From DATKMP01 sp963790045 (GTDB lineage Bacteria > Bacteroidota > Ignavibacteria > UBA10030), in contig CAWBMS010000014.1 of NCBI GenBank assembly GCA_963790045.1, positions 1-18,511 on the forward strand: 18,511 bases of DNA, given 5' to 3'. Position 1 is the stretch's first letter, and the number at the start of each line of letters is the position of its first letter. The notes under the pieces were generated by a model. That model searched no databases and had not been told where the DNA came from. It saw only the letters and a list, made by a program, of their open reading frames with translations. The position numbers and the translations under genes were made by a program. Shown one piece after another: positions 1-8,743 of the stretch.

Positions 1-58
1 CGATATTGGCGATTCTTGGAAGGAAATGAGGTGCAGCGATTGTCATGCTGCACAATAA
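1..58 (+). CDS. C-terminal end of a c-type cytochrome (partial)
   Basis: The frame starting at base 2 reads 18 residues ending in M-R-C-S-D-C-H-A-A-Q and then TAA at 56-58. CSDCH is a CXXCH heme-attachment motif, so this is the tail of a c-type cytochrome whose body lies outside the window. It sits directly upstream of further multiheme cytochrome genes on the same strand and is probably part of the same locus. Nothing more can be said about its family or heme number. Confidence 0.6.
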   Translation, partial: DIGDSWKEMRCSDCHAAQ

Positions 59-191
59 AGCAAGATTGGAAAAGACTAATTATACGATTAAACCAAACAT
101 CCAAGACCACAAAACGAACTTTAGAAAAAATATAACTGTTTTAATAATATTGCCAAAAAGAAAACATACTCAACATACAAGGAGAAAAACT

Positions 192-707
192 ATGCATAGG
201 ATGTACATACTATTGGCGAGCATTGGTTTGTTATCGTTCGTTGCCGGTGCCCAACACAAATATGCCGGTGTAAAAATGTGCAAAATGTGCCATCAATCGG
301 ACAAGCAAGGCAAACAATTCGACATCTGGCAGAAGAGCAAACATGCGAACGCTTTCAAAACTCTTTCCACGCCTCAAGCTGCGGAGTTTGCAAAAGCAAA
401 AGGTTTGAAAAAAGCTGCGGCAGAATCACCGGAATGTTTGGAATGCCATGCAATTACTGCTGATGCGAAATTGACTCCCGATGGCGTGCAATGCGAATCA
501 TGTCATGGCGCCGGAGCCGATTACAAAAACATGGCAGTGATGAAAGATAAAACGAAAGCGATTGCCGCAGGTCTGACGGATTTCAAAGATAAAGCAACAA
601 TCGAAAAAACTTGCAAAACATGCCACAACGCAAAAAGTCCGACGTTTAAAGAATTTAAGTTCGAAGAGATGTGGACGAAAATTCAGCACCCGATTCCCAA
701 AGGGTAA
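192..707 (+). CDS. exported tetraheme cytochrome c, c554-like
   Basis: This is a 171-residue exported protein. The start at 192 is chosen because an AAGGAG-type ribosome site lies just upstream and the first 20 residues form a clean signal peptide ending A-G-A before QHKY; the frame is open further upstream but that part is not signal-like. Four CXXCH sites are visible at about residues 30-34 (CKMCH), 82-86 (CLECH), 101-105 (CESCH) and 141-145 (CKTCH). Spacing and the Y-A-G-V-K-M-C start of the mature protein resemble the cytochrome c554 (C_554) family. It is probably a soluble periplasmic electron shuttle feeding the outer-membrane conduit encoded downstream. The mature protein is lysine rich. 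No frame problem is seen. The exact redox partner is unknown. Confidence 0.85.
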   Translation: MHRMYILLASIGLLSFVAGAQHKYAGVKMCKMCHQSDKQGKQFDIWQKSKHANAFKTLSTPQAAEFAKAKGLKKAAAESPECLECHAITADAKLTPDGVQCESCHGAGADYKNMAVMKDKTKAIAAGLTDFKDKATIEKTCKTCHNAKSPTFKEFKFEEMWTKIQHPIPKG

Positions 708-714
708 TGCATTC

Positions 715-745
715 GTGTCTTGTCAGTTCATCACCGGCAAGACAC
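715..745 (+). terminator. possible terminator hairpin after the tetraheme cytochrome
   Basis: GTGTCTTG at 715-722 pairs perfectly with CAAGACAC at 738-745 across a 15-nt loop. A run of seven T occurs only about 15 bases later, so this may be a processing or attenuation hairpin and not a strong intrinsic terminator. Confidence 0.4.
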
Positions 746-791
746 ATGTTTCACGACATATTTTTTTCATCCTTAAAAAAGTGGAACAGCC

Positions 792-2100
792 ATGAAACCA
801 ACGATACTTGTACTGCAAGTTTTTTCCCTGTTGGCGGCAGAAGTGATTCTACTCGAGCAGCAGTTGGGCGCAATTGTTTCAAGCGCGCTTTGTAACATCA
901 GCGTATGCGTGGCAGCAGGCAGATACGGTCGGGCAGTCTGCGAACCATTTTTATGGTTTTCAATCGGCACAATTTTCGCTTGCCGCCGAACATTTTTCTT
1001 TCCACACAAATCTTCAGGGCTTCAATGATTTTAGCGGGCCATTGAAGGACGATGGATTTCTTCGCGTTTATAATTTTTATGCAAAGTACACCGGTATCAT
1101 GAATGCCGTCGATGTCAGTCTCGGCCGTCAGTCGGTTTTTGCCGGAGCGGGAAGTGGAACGATCGATGGCGGTATCGTCACCGTGCGCATGCCGAACTAT
1201 CCGATCAAACTACTGGGATATTATGGCGCGTTGCCGGTGCCGAGTTATAAATTTGCATTGATCGACAACATCAAGAGCAACAATATGCTGGGCGCACAGG
1301 TCGTCGGAACACCGGCGGAGTATGCAACGGTCTCGTTCAGTTATATGCGCAAAGAAATTTTACCGGAATCTTATTGGGCAAAGCGTGCATACGATTCGAC
1401 ACTGGCATTTCATGACGTGGAAATCACGCCGTCGTCGGAATCGGAACAATATATCAGCGGCGATGTGAATTTAGAATTTCACGATGCTGTTTCCGGTTAC
1501 GCGCGGTACGATTATGATGTGAATCAAGAGAAAACTTCACGCATTCAATTATCCACGCGCATTAAAATAGCAGATCCGTTATCGTTGACGGGTGAATATC
1601 TTCACCGTGAGCCGCGCCTTTCGTACAATTCTATTTTCTGGGTGTTTGCGTATAATACGATCGATGAATATGAAGTCGGTGCGGAATATCTGTTGTGCAA
1701 AAATTGGCAGGTGTTTGGAAAATACGGAGAAGTTTCGTACGGCGATGATCGATCACATCAGGTAACGCTCGGCGGCAATATGAAATATGTATCGGCAAGC
1801 GCAAGTTGGAACACGGGCTACGGCGGCTCGCTTGCGGCGCTCTCTGCGAATGCCGGATATCCGTTGTGGAATAATAAAATTACGCCGACGGTGATGGTGA
1901 GCTACGCGCAATATCGGTTGAGTGATGCAGACGATTTGGTAAATGCATTGAGCGGCGGTCTTGGCCTCGTGTATCGTCCGGTGCAGGCATTATCGTTTGA
2001 CGGACAAGTGCAGTATATCCAAAATAAAATTTACGATGATGATGTGCGTTTCTTTCTCCGATGCAGTTATCATTTAAGTGAACGATTAAACATTTTCTGA
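792..2100 (+). CDS. outer-membrane beta-barrel, candidate porin of a porin-cytochrome conduit (frameshifted near its start)
   Basis: The main frame runs to TGA at 2098-2100 and is open from 847, with only a TTG at 874 as a possible internal start (408 residues). It is rich in alternating hydrophobic/polar stretches, Tyr, Gly and Ser, as in outer-membrane beta-barrels of roughly 16-20 strands, and ends near F-L-R-C-S-Y-H-L-S-E-R-L-N-I-F. A good signal peptide (MKPTILVLQVFSLLAAEV) starts at ATG 792 but in the frame one base earlier. Removing one base between about 846 and 857 joins the two and gives a normal exported barrel, so I annotate the full span. It lies between a tetraheme cytochrome and a 14-heme cytochrome that starts 7 bp after its stop, suggesting it is the sheath through which a multiheme cytochrome crosses the outer membrane. 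No specific porin family was recognised. The barrel call is good, the conduit role is inferred. Confidence 0.7.
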
Positions 2101-2107
2101 GCGTGCT

Positions 2108-3347
2108 ATGAAAACTATACGACGAACTATGAAAGCATGGTGGATGCGCGCATCGCTGGCAGTGCTGGCGGCGGGAATATGTCTTGTCGCATTCACAATC
2201 AACACAACATCACGAGAAACAACGGGCAGCGATCATCAGCCGAAGCGCGTGAAATTTTCTCATCAATTTCATGTGAAAGAAGCAGGTATTGCCTGCACGG
2301 ATTGCCACACTCTGCAGCAAACAGCACGCTAGCTTCGGATAATCTTTTTGCAACGATGGAAGCATGCCGGAATTGCCACGAAGACCAGATGAAAAACAAT
2401 TGTACGTATTGCCACACAAGTGCCGATACGACAACTTACACAGCGTCACCCAATCCGAAACGAGAATTGATCTTTTCGCATAAATTTCACACCGAAGAAC
2501 AAAAAGTTGATTGCGAAACATGTCATAAAAAATTGGACGATGCCAATGCATTGACCGGAACGCTTGTGCCGGAAATGGCAACGTGTGTGACATGCCATAA
2601 TGATGTGAAGGCATCGAACGCATGCGAGAAATGCCACACGAATTTTGCATCGCTTCGTCCCAAAGATCACAACCGTTCTGATTTTGTACACGAACACAAG
2701 CAGCTTGCACGTATCGATGATGCAAAGTGCGGAACGTGTCATACGCAAGAATCTTGTGCAGAATGCCACGACGGTGGCGAGTTGATGAAAGTAAATGTAC
2801 CGGGAACCGATCTCGTTTCTCCGCATTCACCGCGCTTGATGGCGAATGATCGTGGACAGGGAATGGGCTTGACGAAAGTGCATGATCTTAATTTCCGTTA
2901 CACGCATGGCATCGAAGCAAAAGGAAAAATTACTGAATGCCAAACCTGCCACAGTGATGAAACGTTTTGCACGACATGCCACATTGCCGACGGGAATGGG
3001 AATCAGGAATCCTTTAAACCGAAATCGCACAGCGAAGCAGGATTTGTCATTCTGGGTGTCGGAAGCGGCGGCGGGCAGCATGCGAAACTTGCAAGACGCG
3101 ATATTGAGATGATGTTCGAGCATGCCATAATGCTGAAGGAGCGGATCCGACTTGTATTCAATGTCACATGGATGCCGACGGAATTCGGGGAACGGATCCG
3201 AAGACTCATGACAATGGATTTATGGCAACCGATCATGGGTACTGGCATAGCGATCCCGGCGCCAGTTGTTATATGTGTCATACTGATGCCAACGCACACC
3301 CGGGCGGTGTGAAGGGGCAAAAGTTTTGCGGCTATTGTCATCGTTAA
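2108..3347 (+). CDS. exported 14-heme cytochrome c (two frame disruptions)
   Basis: This begins 7 bp after the barrel stop with no clear Shine-Dalgarno, suggesting translational coupling. The N-terminus is basic (MKTIRRTMKAWWMR) followed by a hydrophobic export or anchor segment. Heme sites in order are CTDCH in the first frame; CRNCH, CTYCH, CETCH, CVTCH, CEKCH, CGTCH, CAECH, CQTCH and CTTCH in the second; then CIQCH, CYMCH and CGYCH in the third, ending at TAA 3345-3347. A fourteenth site, CSSCH, is recovered if one A is removed near 3112 and one near 3122. The first disruption is at about 2328-2335. The FSHQFH and FSHKFH segments are typical distal His ligands of class III-like multiheme cytochromes, and the G-V-G-S-G-G-G and A-R-R-D-I-E segments fit large periplasmic cytochromes. 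It is probably the periplasmic or trans-barrel electron carrier. Sequencing error is more likely than pseudogenisation because all three frames stay conserved. Confidence 0.8.
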
Positions 3348-3362
3348 AAGGATGGAATACGT

Positions 3363-4212
3363 ATGAAAAACTCTAATCTTATAATGATGATCGTCTGCAT
3401 GCTTCTCGCTATATCATGCAGTGATATAAAAAATAATTTACCCGCTGCAACAGGACTGACCTCGATTGTTCACAGTACCGGGTGGATCGACACCAGTTCA
3501 CCAAATTTTCATGGAAACTATATTGCAGCGATGGCTTACGATATACGCCCATGCCAGCAATGTCATGGCGCTGATTATGCAGGTGGCACATCCGGCAAGT
3601 CATGTCTTGTGTGTCATCAACAAACCGGCGGACCGGAAAATTGTGCAACATGCCACGGTATGCCGCCTCCTCCATCGTTGAACGGCGGTACTGCTTATAC
3701 ATCGTACGGTGTGGGCGCGCATTTGATTCATTGGAACGGGACCGGTGCATATTCTTCTTATTCGATGATGTGCGAAAAATGTCATCAGATGCCGACCAGT
3801 ATGTACGGTGCAACACATATTACTTCTTCCGGACGCGCCAATGTGATATTTGCTGATCCGTTAGCTGCTTTGACAACTGGCGGTGTAACGCCGATGCCAG
3901 CATACAATAATGATTCGCTCAGGTGTTCGAATACATTTTGTCATGGTGCATGGCGGTTGACAAAATCCGGCATTGCCAGCGATTCGGTCTTTATAGATTC
4001 GGTGATGATTGGAAATAATTATGCACCGCGTTGGAACGGCGGTCCGGCAGAAAAAGCATGCCGGCACATGTCATAACAATCCGCCGACAGGGCATAAATC
4101 ATATACACAAGCATGCTTAACATGCCACGAAGATATTACGACCGCTGCCGGTAAGGCGAAACATATCAACGGTAAAATTGATCTTGCCGGAGGTGTTGTC
4201 CGTAATTTTTAG
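3363..4212 (+). CDS. seven-heme c-type cytochrome lipoprotein with CX4CH/CXXCH domain (one frameshift)
   Basis: An AAGGA site precedes ATG 3363. Residues 1-19 are a lipoprotein signal with lipobox L-A-I-S-C19, so the protein should be lipid anchored and could be moved to the outer membrane. Heme sites are CQQCH, CLVCH, CATCH, CEKCH, CSNTFCH (CX4CH), then CGTCH and CLTCH. The CX4CH followed by C-G-T-C-H-N-N-P-P-x-x-H is the pattern of the Geobacter-type C4xC/C2xCH domain (TIGR01904 family, from memory). The frame breaks at 4060-4065: as read it stops at 4076 after CRHMS, but removing one C restores CGTCH and the frame runs to TAG 4210-4212, giving 282 residues. It is likely an extracellular or periplasmic partner of the barrel and the 14-heme protein. 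Substrate or terminal acceptor is unknown. Confidence 0.8.
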
Positions 4213-4281
4213 GCGAACTTTTACATTAGTATTGTGTTGGGATTTTTTTTCATTCATACAATTTTCATAGAGAGGTGTTTT

Positions 4282-5551
4282 ATGAAAACAATTTCCGTAC
4301 AACTTTTCCTGTGCGTAACGGGGTTAATGGTTGTTGTTGCTTTAACAGGATGCACGAAAGAAGGTCCGGCGGGTCCGCAAGGCCCTCCGGGCGTAGGCAG
4401 GTACCGATACGTTATCCTTGGTCGGATTTGCACCGGGCATCAAGTGTACAACGTGTCACAATTCAACAGACACAACGTATTATGTTCTTGCAAAAGAATT
4501 TGAATACGCTACATCCGGTCATGCAACTGGAGGCGATGAAGATCGCAATACGAATCAGTGTGCCGGTTGTCATACCAACGAGGGATTCCAAGATCGTTAC
4601 AACCGCGGATTTGCAAACGAGACCTTCAATATCAATGCGTCTTCTGGTCCCATGGCGAGCCAGTCCTATTTAAACTCTTCGCCTCCGGGCTGCTTCACAT
4701 GTCATTCGCCGCATAGCCGAGCAACTTTTACTGTTCTTGATTCCGGTGCAGTGAATATTTATACGCTTCTTGCCAATCAAACAACGAAACAATGGAACAG
4801 TTCATCGGCTTCCAACTTATGCGTGAAATGTCATCAGCCGCGTATGACATCGACCTTTTTGAATACTGCTCCATATTCCTGGCAGCCGGATCCTTCAAAA
4901 ATAAATGCAACCGATACAGCAAAGATTTATACGACGCGATGGAATAATCACGTTTCTGGTGAAGCGGCGCAGACGTTGCTCGGATTCGGTGGCTTCGAAT
5001 TTTCCGGTTACACGTATTCAAATTCAACGCACACGAATTTAGTCGGCTTGAAATCGCTTGGCTGCGAAGATTGTCACATGGAAACACCGGTCAGTAATCA
5101 AACGGGTGGACACACGTTCCGTGCAGTCGGTTATACGCCGTCAGGTGCAACAGCAGAAACATTTAACAATTTCAGCGGTTGCAATGCATCGTATTGTCAT
5201 AACGGCGCTGTCACAACATCCAGCGCATCGTATTGGACGATTCGGAATACGATTGCATCTGAATTATCTCAATTGGCGCATTTGATGATGGATACGAACA
5301 TCACAAAAAAATGGTCTCTTCCGCAAAGCGGGAAGCCAATTCCGTGGGTAACGTACACCGTCAGCGGTACCGATACGACGTGGGCACAAGCTAACGCCTC
5401 ATCGTCAAAACCGTTGGTTATTGTTCCGGCTGCAAAAGCTGGCGCGCTTTGGAATTTACAACAGGTGATGTATGATGCAAGCATGGGAATTCATAATTAT
5501 AAATATACAAAAGCATTGTTAGATGCTTCCATCGCGGAACTGAATAAATAA
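4282..5551 (+). CDS. six-heme c-type cytochrome lipoprotein (one frameshift)
   Basis: ATG 4282 follows an AGAGAGG ribosome site. Residues 1-24 form a lipoprotein signal with lipobox L-T-G-C24, followed by a short collagen-like G-P-A-G-P-Q-G-P-P-G tract that probably acts as a spacer from the membrane. Removing one base at about 4399-4401 joins this to the long frame ending at TAA 5549-5551 (422 residues). Heme sites are CTTCH, CAGCH, CFTCH, CVKCH, CEDCH and a CX4CH site, CNASYCH. The C-terminus contains M-G-I-H-N-Y-K-Y, like the H-N-x-x-Y/A motif near the C-terminus of many decaheme-like surface cytochromes. The long Ser/Thr/Asn-rich stretches between hemes are typical of secreted surface proteins. 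Likely the outermost electron carrier of the locus; a periplasmic location is the alternative. Confidence 0.78.
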
Positions 5552-5587
5552 TGTGACTGAAAATATTTTAATTTGTGATATGCAAAT

Positions 5588-5616
5588 CGTGTGCGGAAGC
5601 TCCAATCCCGCACACG
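5588..5616 (+). terminator. intrinsic terminator after the cytochrome operon
   Basis: CGTGTGCGG at 5588-5596 pairs perfectly with CCGCACACG at 5608-5616 across an 11-nt loop, followed by TGTTTTA. It lies 36 bp after the six-heme cytochrome and before ccmF, so it probably ends the cytochrome transcript and leaves ccmF with its own promoter or read-through. Confidence 0.7.
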
Positions 5617-5710
5617 TGTTTTAGAAGGAAAGAAGATCGGAGCTCTTTGAAACCTTCTAAATTATTCCGATGTTTGAATCGAGAAATCATTATCCATCTC
5701 AAAAGGAAAA

Positions 5711-7954
5711 ATGTATATGATCGGCTCTCTCTTTATCTGGATCGCGTGTGCAGCTGCCATAGCATCTTCATGCTTCTATATGCTTGCGGTAACCAAAGAA
5801 CAATATTTGCCTATTGCACGAACGAGTTTTTATAGTGCTGTCATCGGTGTGTTTATATCTGCCGCATTGCTGTTGGTGTTTATTCTTCAACATCGATTTG
5901 AATATAATTACATTGCCAGTTACAGTTCGCGCGAATTATCGACCGCATTGTTAGTCACAACGTTTTGGGCAGGACAGGAAGGAAGTTTTTTACTGTGGGC
6001 GTTGTTTGCTTCTATGATCGCATTGGTACTGCAACGATTCACGTTCAAGAAAAACATGGAACGAGAAGTGATGGCGGTGTACATGCTTGCGGTTGCATTT
6101 CTGTTGGTGTTGATTTCGTTGAAATCTCCTTTTCAATATATCTGGGATGCGCATCTGGTAGAAGTACCGAACGGCATGATTCCTCCGGATGGAAGAGGAT
6201 TGAACCCATTGCTCCAAAATTTTTGGATGATCATTCATCCGCCAGTGTTATTCCTTGGTTTTGCATCATTAGCCGTACCGTTTGCAATTGCTCTGGCGAC
6301 ATTGTGGCAGAAAAAATATAACGAGTTGATTTCTTTTGCAATGCCATGGGTCCTGTTCAGCGGGATGGTACCTGGTTCCGGATTAATGCTCGGCGGGTAT
6401 TGGGCGTACGGCGTGCTCGGCTGGGGCGGCTGGTGGGGCTGGGATCCGGTGGAAAATTCTTCGCTTGTACCTTGGATTGCTGCAATTATTCTTCTTCATA
6501 CGATGCGCATCCAAACGCGGACAGGGAAACTTGTCCGAACAAATTTCGTACTCGCAGTGCTTTCGTATGTGCTTGTTATCTATAGTACGTTTCTCACGCG
6601 CAGCGGTGTGCTGGCAAATGCATCGGTGCATTCTTTTGTCGATCCCGGAGCAGTGGTATATTCGTTATTACTTGTTTGGTTGATTGTTGCGGCTGTGTCC
6701 GGTTTTGGATTGCTGTGGCTGCGCCGCAAGGAACTTCATATGACATTTTCACCTTCGCCGTTGTTATCGCGTGAATCAGTGCTTTCGCTCGCAACCCTTG
6801 TTATGGGAGCATGTGCGCTCATCATTCTCTTCGGTACCAGTATGCCGCTTTTTTCCGCATCAACGGTCGAATCTTCATTCTATGATCATGCCAATCTTCC
6901 ATTAGCCGTTGTGATGATGCTGTTGTTGGGGCTAAGCTTGCGCGTAAAATGGAATCAAGAAGAACATTTTATCATAAAAAATATTCTGTGGCCTGCCGTT
7001 ATTGCAGCGGTGGTTGTGATTGGATTGATTTTTGTAGGACTGCATGATATGCTCGTGATCGTTTTGGTGTTTGCATCGCTGTTTGCATTCATCATTGCCG
7101 TGGAGTATGGAATTCGTACGGCAAAAAAACAAATAGGATCAATTGGCGGAGCGCTCTCTCACATCGGATTTGCATTGCTGTTGCTGGGAATTCTTGCCTC
7201 GGGAAGATACGGACATAAACGTTCCATTGCATTGCCATTGAATCAATCCAGATCAGTTTTCGGTTATACACTGACGTACACCGGTGACTCGCTTGTCGCC
7301 GACGGGAAAACTCGCTTTGCTGTTCGTGTTGAACGGAACGGTGATGCGCATAAGTTATCGCCGGCGATCATGGAAAATTCTGACAACGATCAAATACGCA
7401 CACCGGATTATTTAAGCTTCCCGACAAAAGATTTTTACATCGAACCGGTTTCGTTAGAACCGGGCAGTGCGCGTACACTTCCACGAACCATGATTGACCT
7501 TACAAAAGATGAACCAATCGAATACGGTCCGATGACGATTACCTTTCTGCGTTTTGATCTTGGGGAACACAGTAAAGGAAACGCCATGGGTGCAAACAAA
7601 ATGACGATTGGCGCGGTATTGGAAGTGAAAACCGACAAGGGCGTGGAGCAGCTTACACCGATGACAACCTATAACTCGAAGGGAAATCCGCTCATGCAAA
7701 CGGTCTATATGAAATCCGGTCACCTCGGATTTCAATTAGTGGCGATGAATGTCGGTATGAACGGTGCAAAATCGAAAGTCCACATTAACATTGTCGATGC
7801 AGAAGGCATGCACGATTTAAAGGCGAAGCCCGACGTATTTGTGGCAGAAGTAAGTGTGAAACCGTTTATGAGTTTTGTGTGGCTCTCAGCGCTGTTGATT
7901 CTGCTGGGATTAGGAATTGCAATGCTACGGAGGATAAGACAAAAAGCAAAATAG
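5711..7954 (+). CDS. ccmF: cytochrome c-type biogenesis protein CcmF (heme lyase subunit)
   Basis: This polytopic membrane protein of 747 residues is part of System I cytochrome c maturation. With CcmH it receives heme from CcmE and attaches it to the CXXCH motifs of exported apocytochromes. The signature tryptophan-rich WWD motif is present as W-G-G-W-W-G-W-D-P-V-E-N at residues 238-249. The N-terminal two thirds are many hydrophobic helices; a soluble periplasmic region (about residues 500-720) precedes a final membrane helix and a basic tail. It is longer than the roughly 650 residues of proteobacterial CcmF, mostly in the C-terminal periplasmic part. AAAAGG just upstream supports ATG 5711 or 5717 as the start. 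Its place directly after six cytochrome genes fits its role. No other ccm gene is in the window. NrfE-type paralogues share the motif, so a specialised role is possible. Confidence 0.92.
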   Translation: MYMIGSLFIWIACAAAIASSCFYMLAVTKEQYLPIARTSFYSAVIGVFISAALLLVFILQHRFEYNYIASYSSRELSTALLVTTFWAGQEGSFLLWALFASMIALVLQRFTFKKNMEREVMAVYMLAVAFLLVLISLKSPFQYIWDAHLVEVPNGMIPPDGRGLNPLLQNFWMIIHPPVLFLGFASLAVPFAIALATLWQKKYNELISFAMPWVLFSGMVPGSGLMLGGYWAYGVLGWGGWWGWDPVENSSLVPWIAAIILLHTMRIQTRTGKLVRTNFVLAVLSYVLVIYSTFLTRSGVLANASVHSFVDPGAVVYSLLLVWLIVAAVSGFGLLWLRRKELHMTFSPSPLLSRESVLSLATLVMGACALIILFGTSMPLFSASTVESSFYDHANLPLAVVMMLLLGLSLRVKWNQEEHFIIKNILWPAVIAAVVVIGLIFVGLHDMLVIVLVFASLFAFIIAVEYGIRTAKKQIGSIGGALSHIGFALLLLGILASGRYGHKRSIALPLNQSRSVFGYTLTYTGDSLVADGKTRFAVRVERNGDAHKLSPAIMENSDNDQIRTPDYLSFPTKDFYIEPVSLEPGSARTLPRTMIDLTKDEPIEYGPMTITFLRFDLGEHSKGNAMGANKMTIGAVLEVKTDKGVEQLTPMTTYNSKGNPLMQTVYMKSGHLGFQLVAMNVGMNGAKSKVHINIVDAEGMHDLKAKPDVFVAEVSVKPFMSFVWLSALLILLGLGIAMLRRIRQKAK

Positions 7955-7975
7955 TCTTTGGCAGTTTTATAAAAA

Positions 7976-8003
7976 AAACGGGCGATGAAACCTTCGCCCG
8001 TTT
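7976..8003. terminator. bidirectional intrinsic terminator between ccmF and the convergent gene
   Basis: AAACGGGCGA at 7976-7985 pairs perfectly with TCGCCCGTTT at 7994-8003 across an 8-nt loop. On the plus strand the 3' arm ends in TTT; on the minus strand the hairpin is followed by eight T (A run at 7971-7978). It serves both ccmF and the convergent gene whose stop is at 8022, and is strongest for the latter. Confidence 0.88.
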
Positions 8004-8021
8004 ACAGAATACTTTGAAGGG

Positions 8022-8705
8022 TCAACGAATAATGTCCCGCCAGAAATACGTTTTTTTTACTTGATCGGCAAGTAAAATATCTTTGGGAATAATGTGAATC
8101 AATGCTTCTTTGTCAAAACTTTCCTGTGAAAGCTCGACGAGAAAATGCACTTTAAAGTACACATTTGCTTCTTCGCCTTTTGCCTTCCGTGCCTGATCGC
8201 GTTCAACCTTCCATTTGAAATCTGGACTGAATTTAAATTGTAGCTTAGATGTTCGATACCCATTGAGAGCGCTATCGATGAGTTCCACATAATTATTTCC
8301 CGGCACCACGCACACCACAGTAGGAACATTGTAAGGTGCTTCAATCGTAACCGGGCAGGTGACAGAATATTCCTGCGCGTCCGCGTCGTACGAAACGAGC
8401 GTTGCTTTTAACCACACGCCGTAGGTTTTCGTATGCTTGGGAAGATTTTCAAGAAAATTTTTGCGCACGGATGCAATTCGCTCACGAAACTCCATCGTGG
8501 TTTCAAACTCTCCGCGTTTGCCGATGTTCTGGCTTTGTTTATCGAGTTCATCGCGCAGAAAAGTCCATTCAGTCTTGAGTAGATCCGAAAAATTTTCCGG
8601 TGTCATGTTTTCATTTTGATATGCCGTCGTTTGCTGTGCTGGTGTTCGAGAAATCCAGCACACGAGGAATACAGCAAGCATCAAAAGAAATCGAAATTGT
8701 TTCAT
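8022..8705 (-). CDS. exported protein of unknown function
   Basis: About 227 residues. The start at 8705 (second of two close in-frame ATGs) is preferred because an AAAGG site abuts the first ATG and is well spaced for the second. Residues 1-24 are a signal peptide ending T-P-A-Q. The mature part begins with a charged helix (E-W-T-F-L-R-D-E-L-D-K-Q) and a G-E-F-E-T-T-M-E-F-R-E-R motif, seen in many exported bacterial proteins of unknown function, followed by a mixed, probably beta-rich domain with V-V-C-V-V-P-G-N-N-Y. No catalytic motif is recognised. It lies 38 bp downstream of hemG/hemY on the same strand and is probably co-transcribed. Envelope location is inferred from the signal peptide only. 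Confidence 0.75.
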   Translation of the reverse strand: MKQFRFLLMLAVFLVCWISRTPAQQTTAYQNENMTPENFSDLLKTEWTFLRDELDKQSQNIGKRGEFETTMEFRERIASVRKNFLENLPKHTKTYGVWLKATLVSYDADAQEYSVTCPVTIEAPYNVPTVVCVVPGNNYVELIDSALNGYRTSKLQFKFSPDFKWKVERDQARKAKGEEANVYFKVHFLVELSQESFDKEALIHIIPKDILLADQVKKTYFWRDIIR

Positions 8706-8743
8706 ATTCATCCTTTCACCATTTCTGGTACGTCGTCAAAAAA

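Noticed and set aside
45..191. N-terminal extension of the tetraheme cytochrome
   Set aside because: It overlaps the end of the previous cytochrome, is lysine-rich without protein-like features, and the signal peptide with a good ribosome site starts at 192.
2210..2830. Long minus-strand frame (206 residues) opposite the 14-heme cytochrome
   Set aside because: Shadow of a Cys/His-rich coding strand; the opposite strand carries ordered CXXCH motifs.
4361..4400. Collagen-like protein
   Set aside because: The Gly-Pro-rich tract is only about 10 residues and sits between a lipobox and the first heme, so it is a linker.
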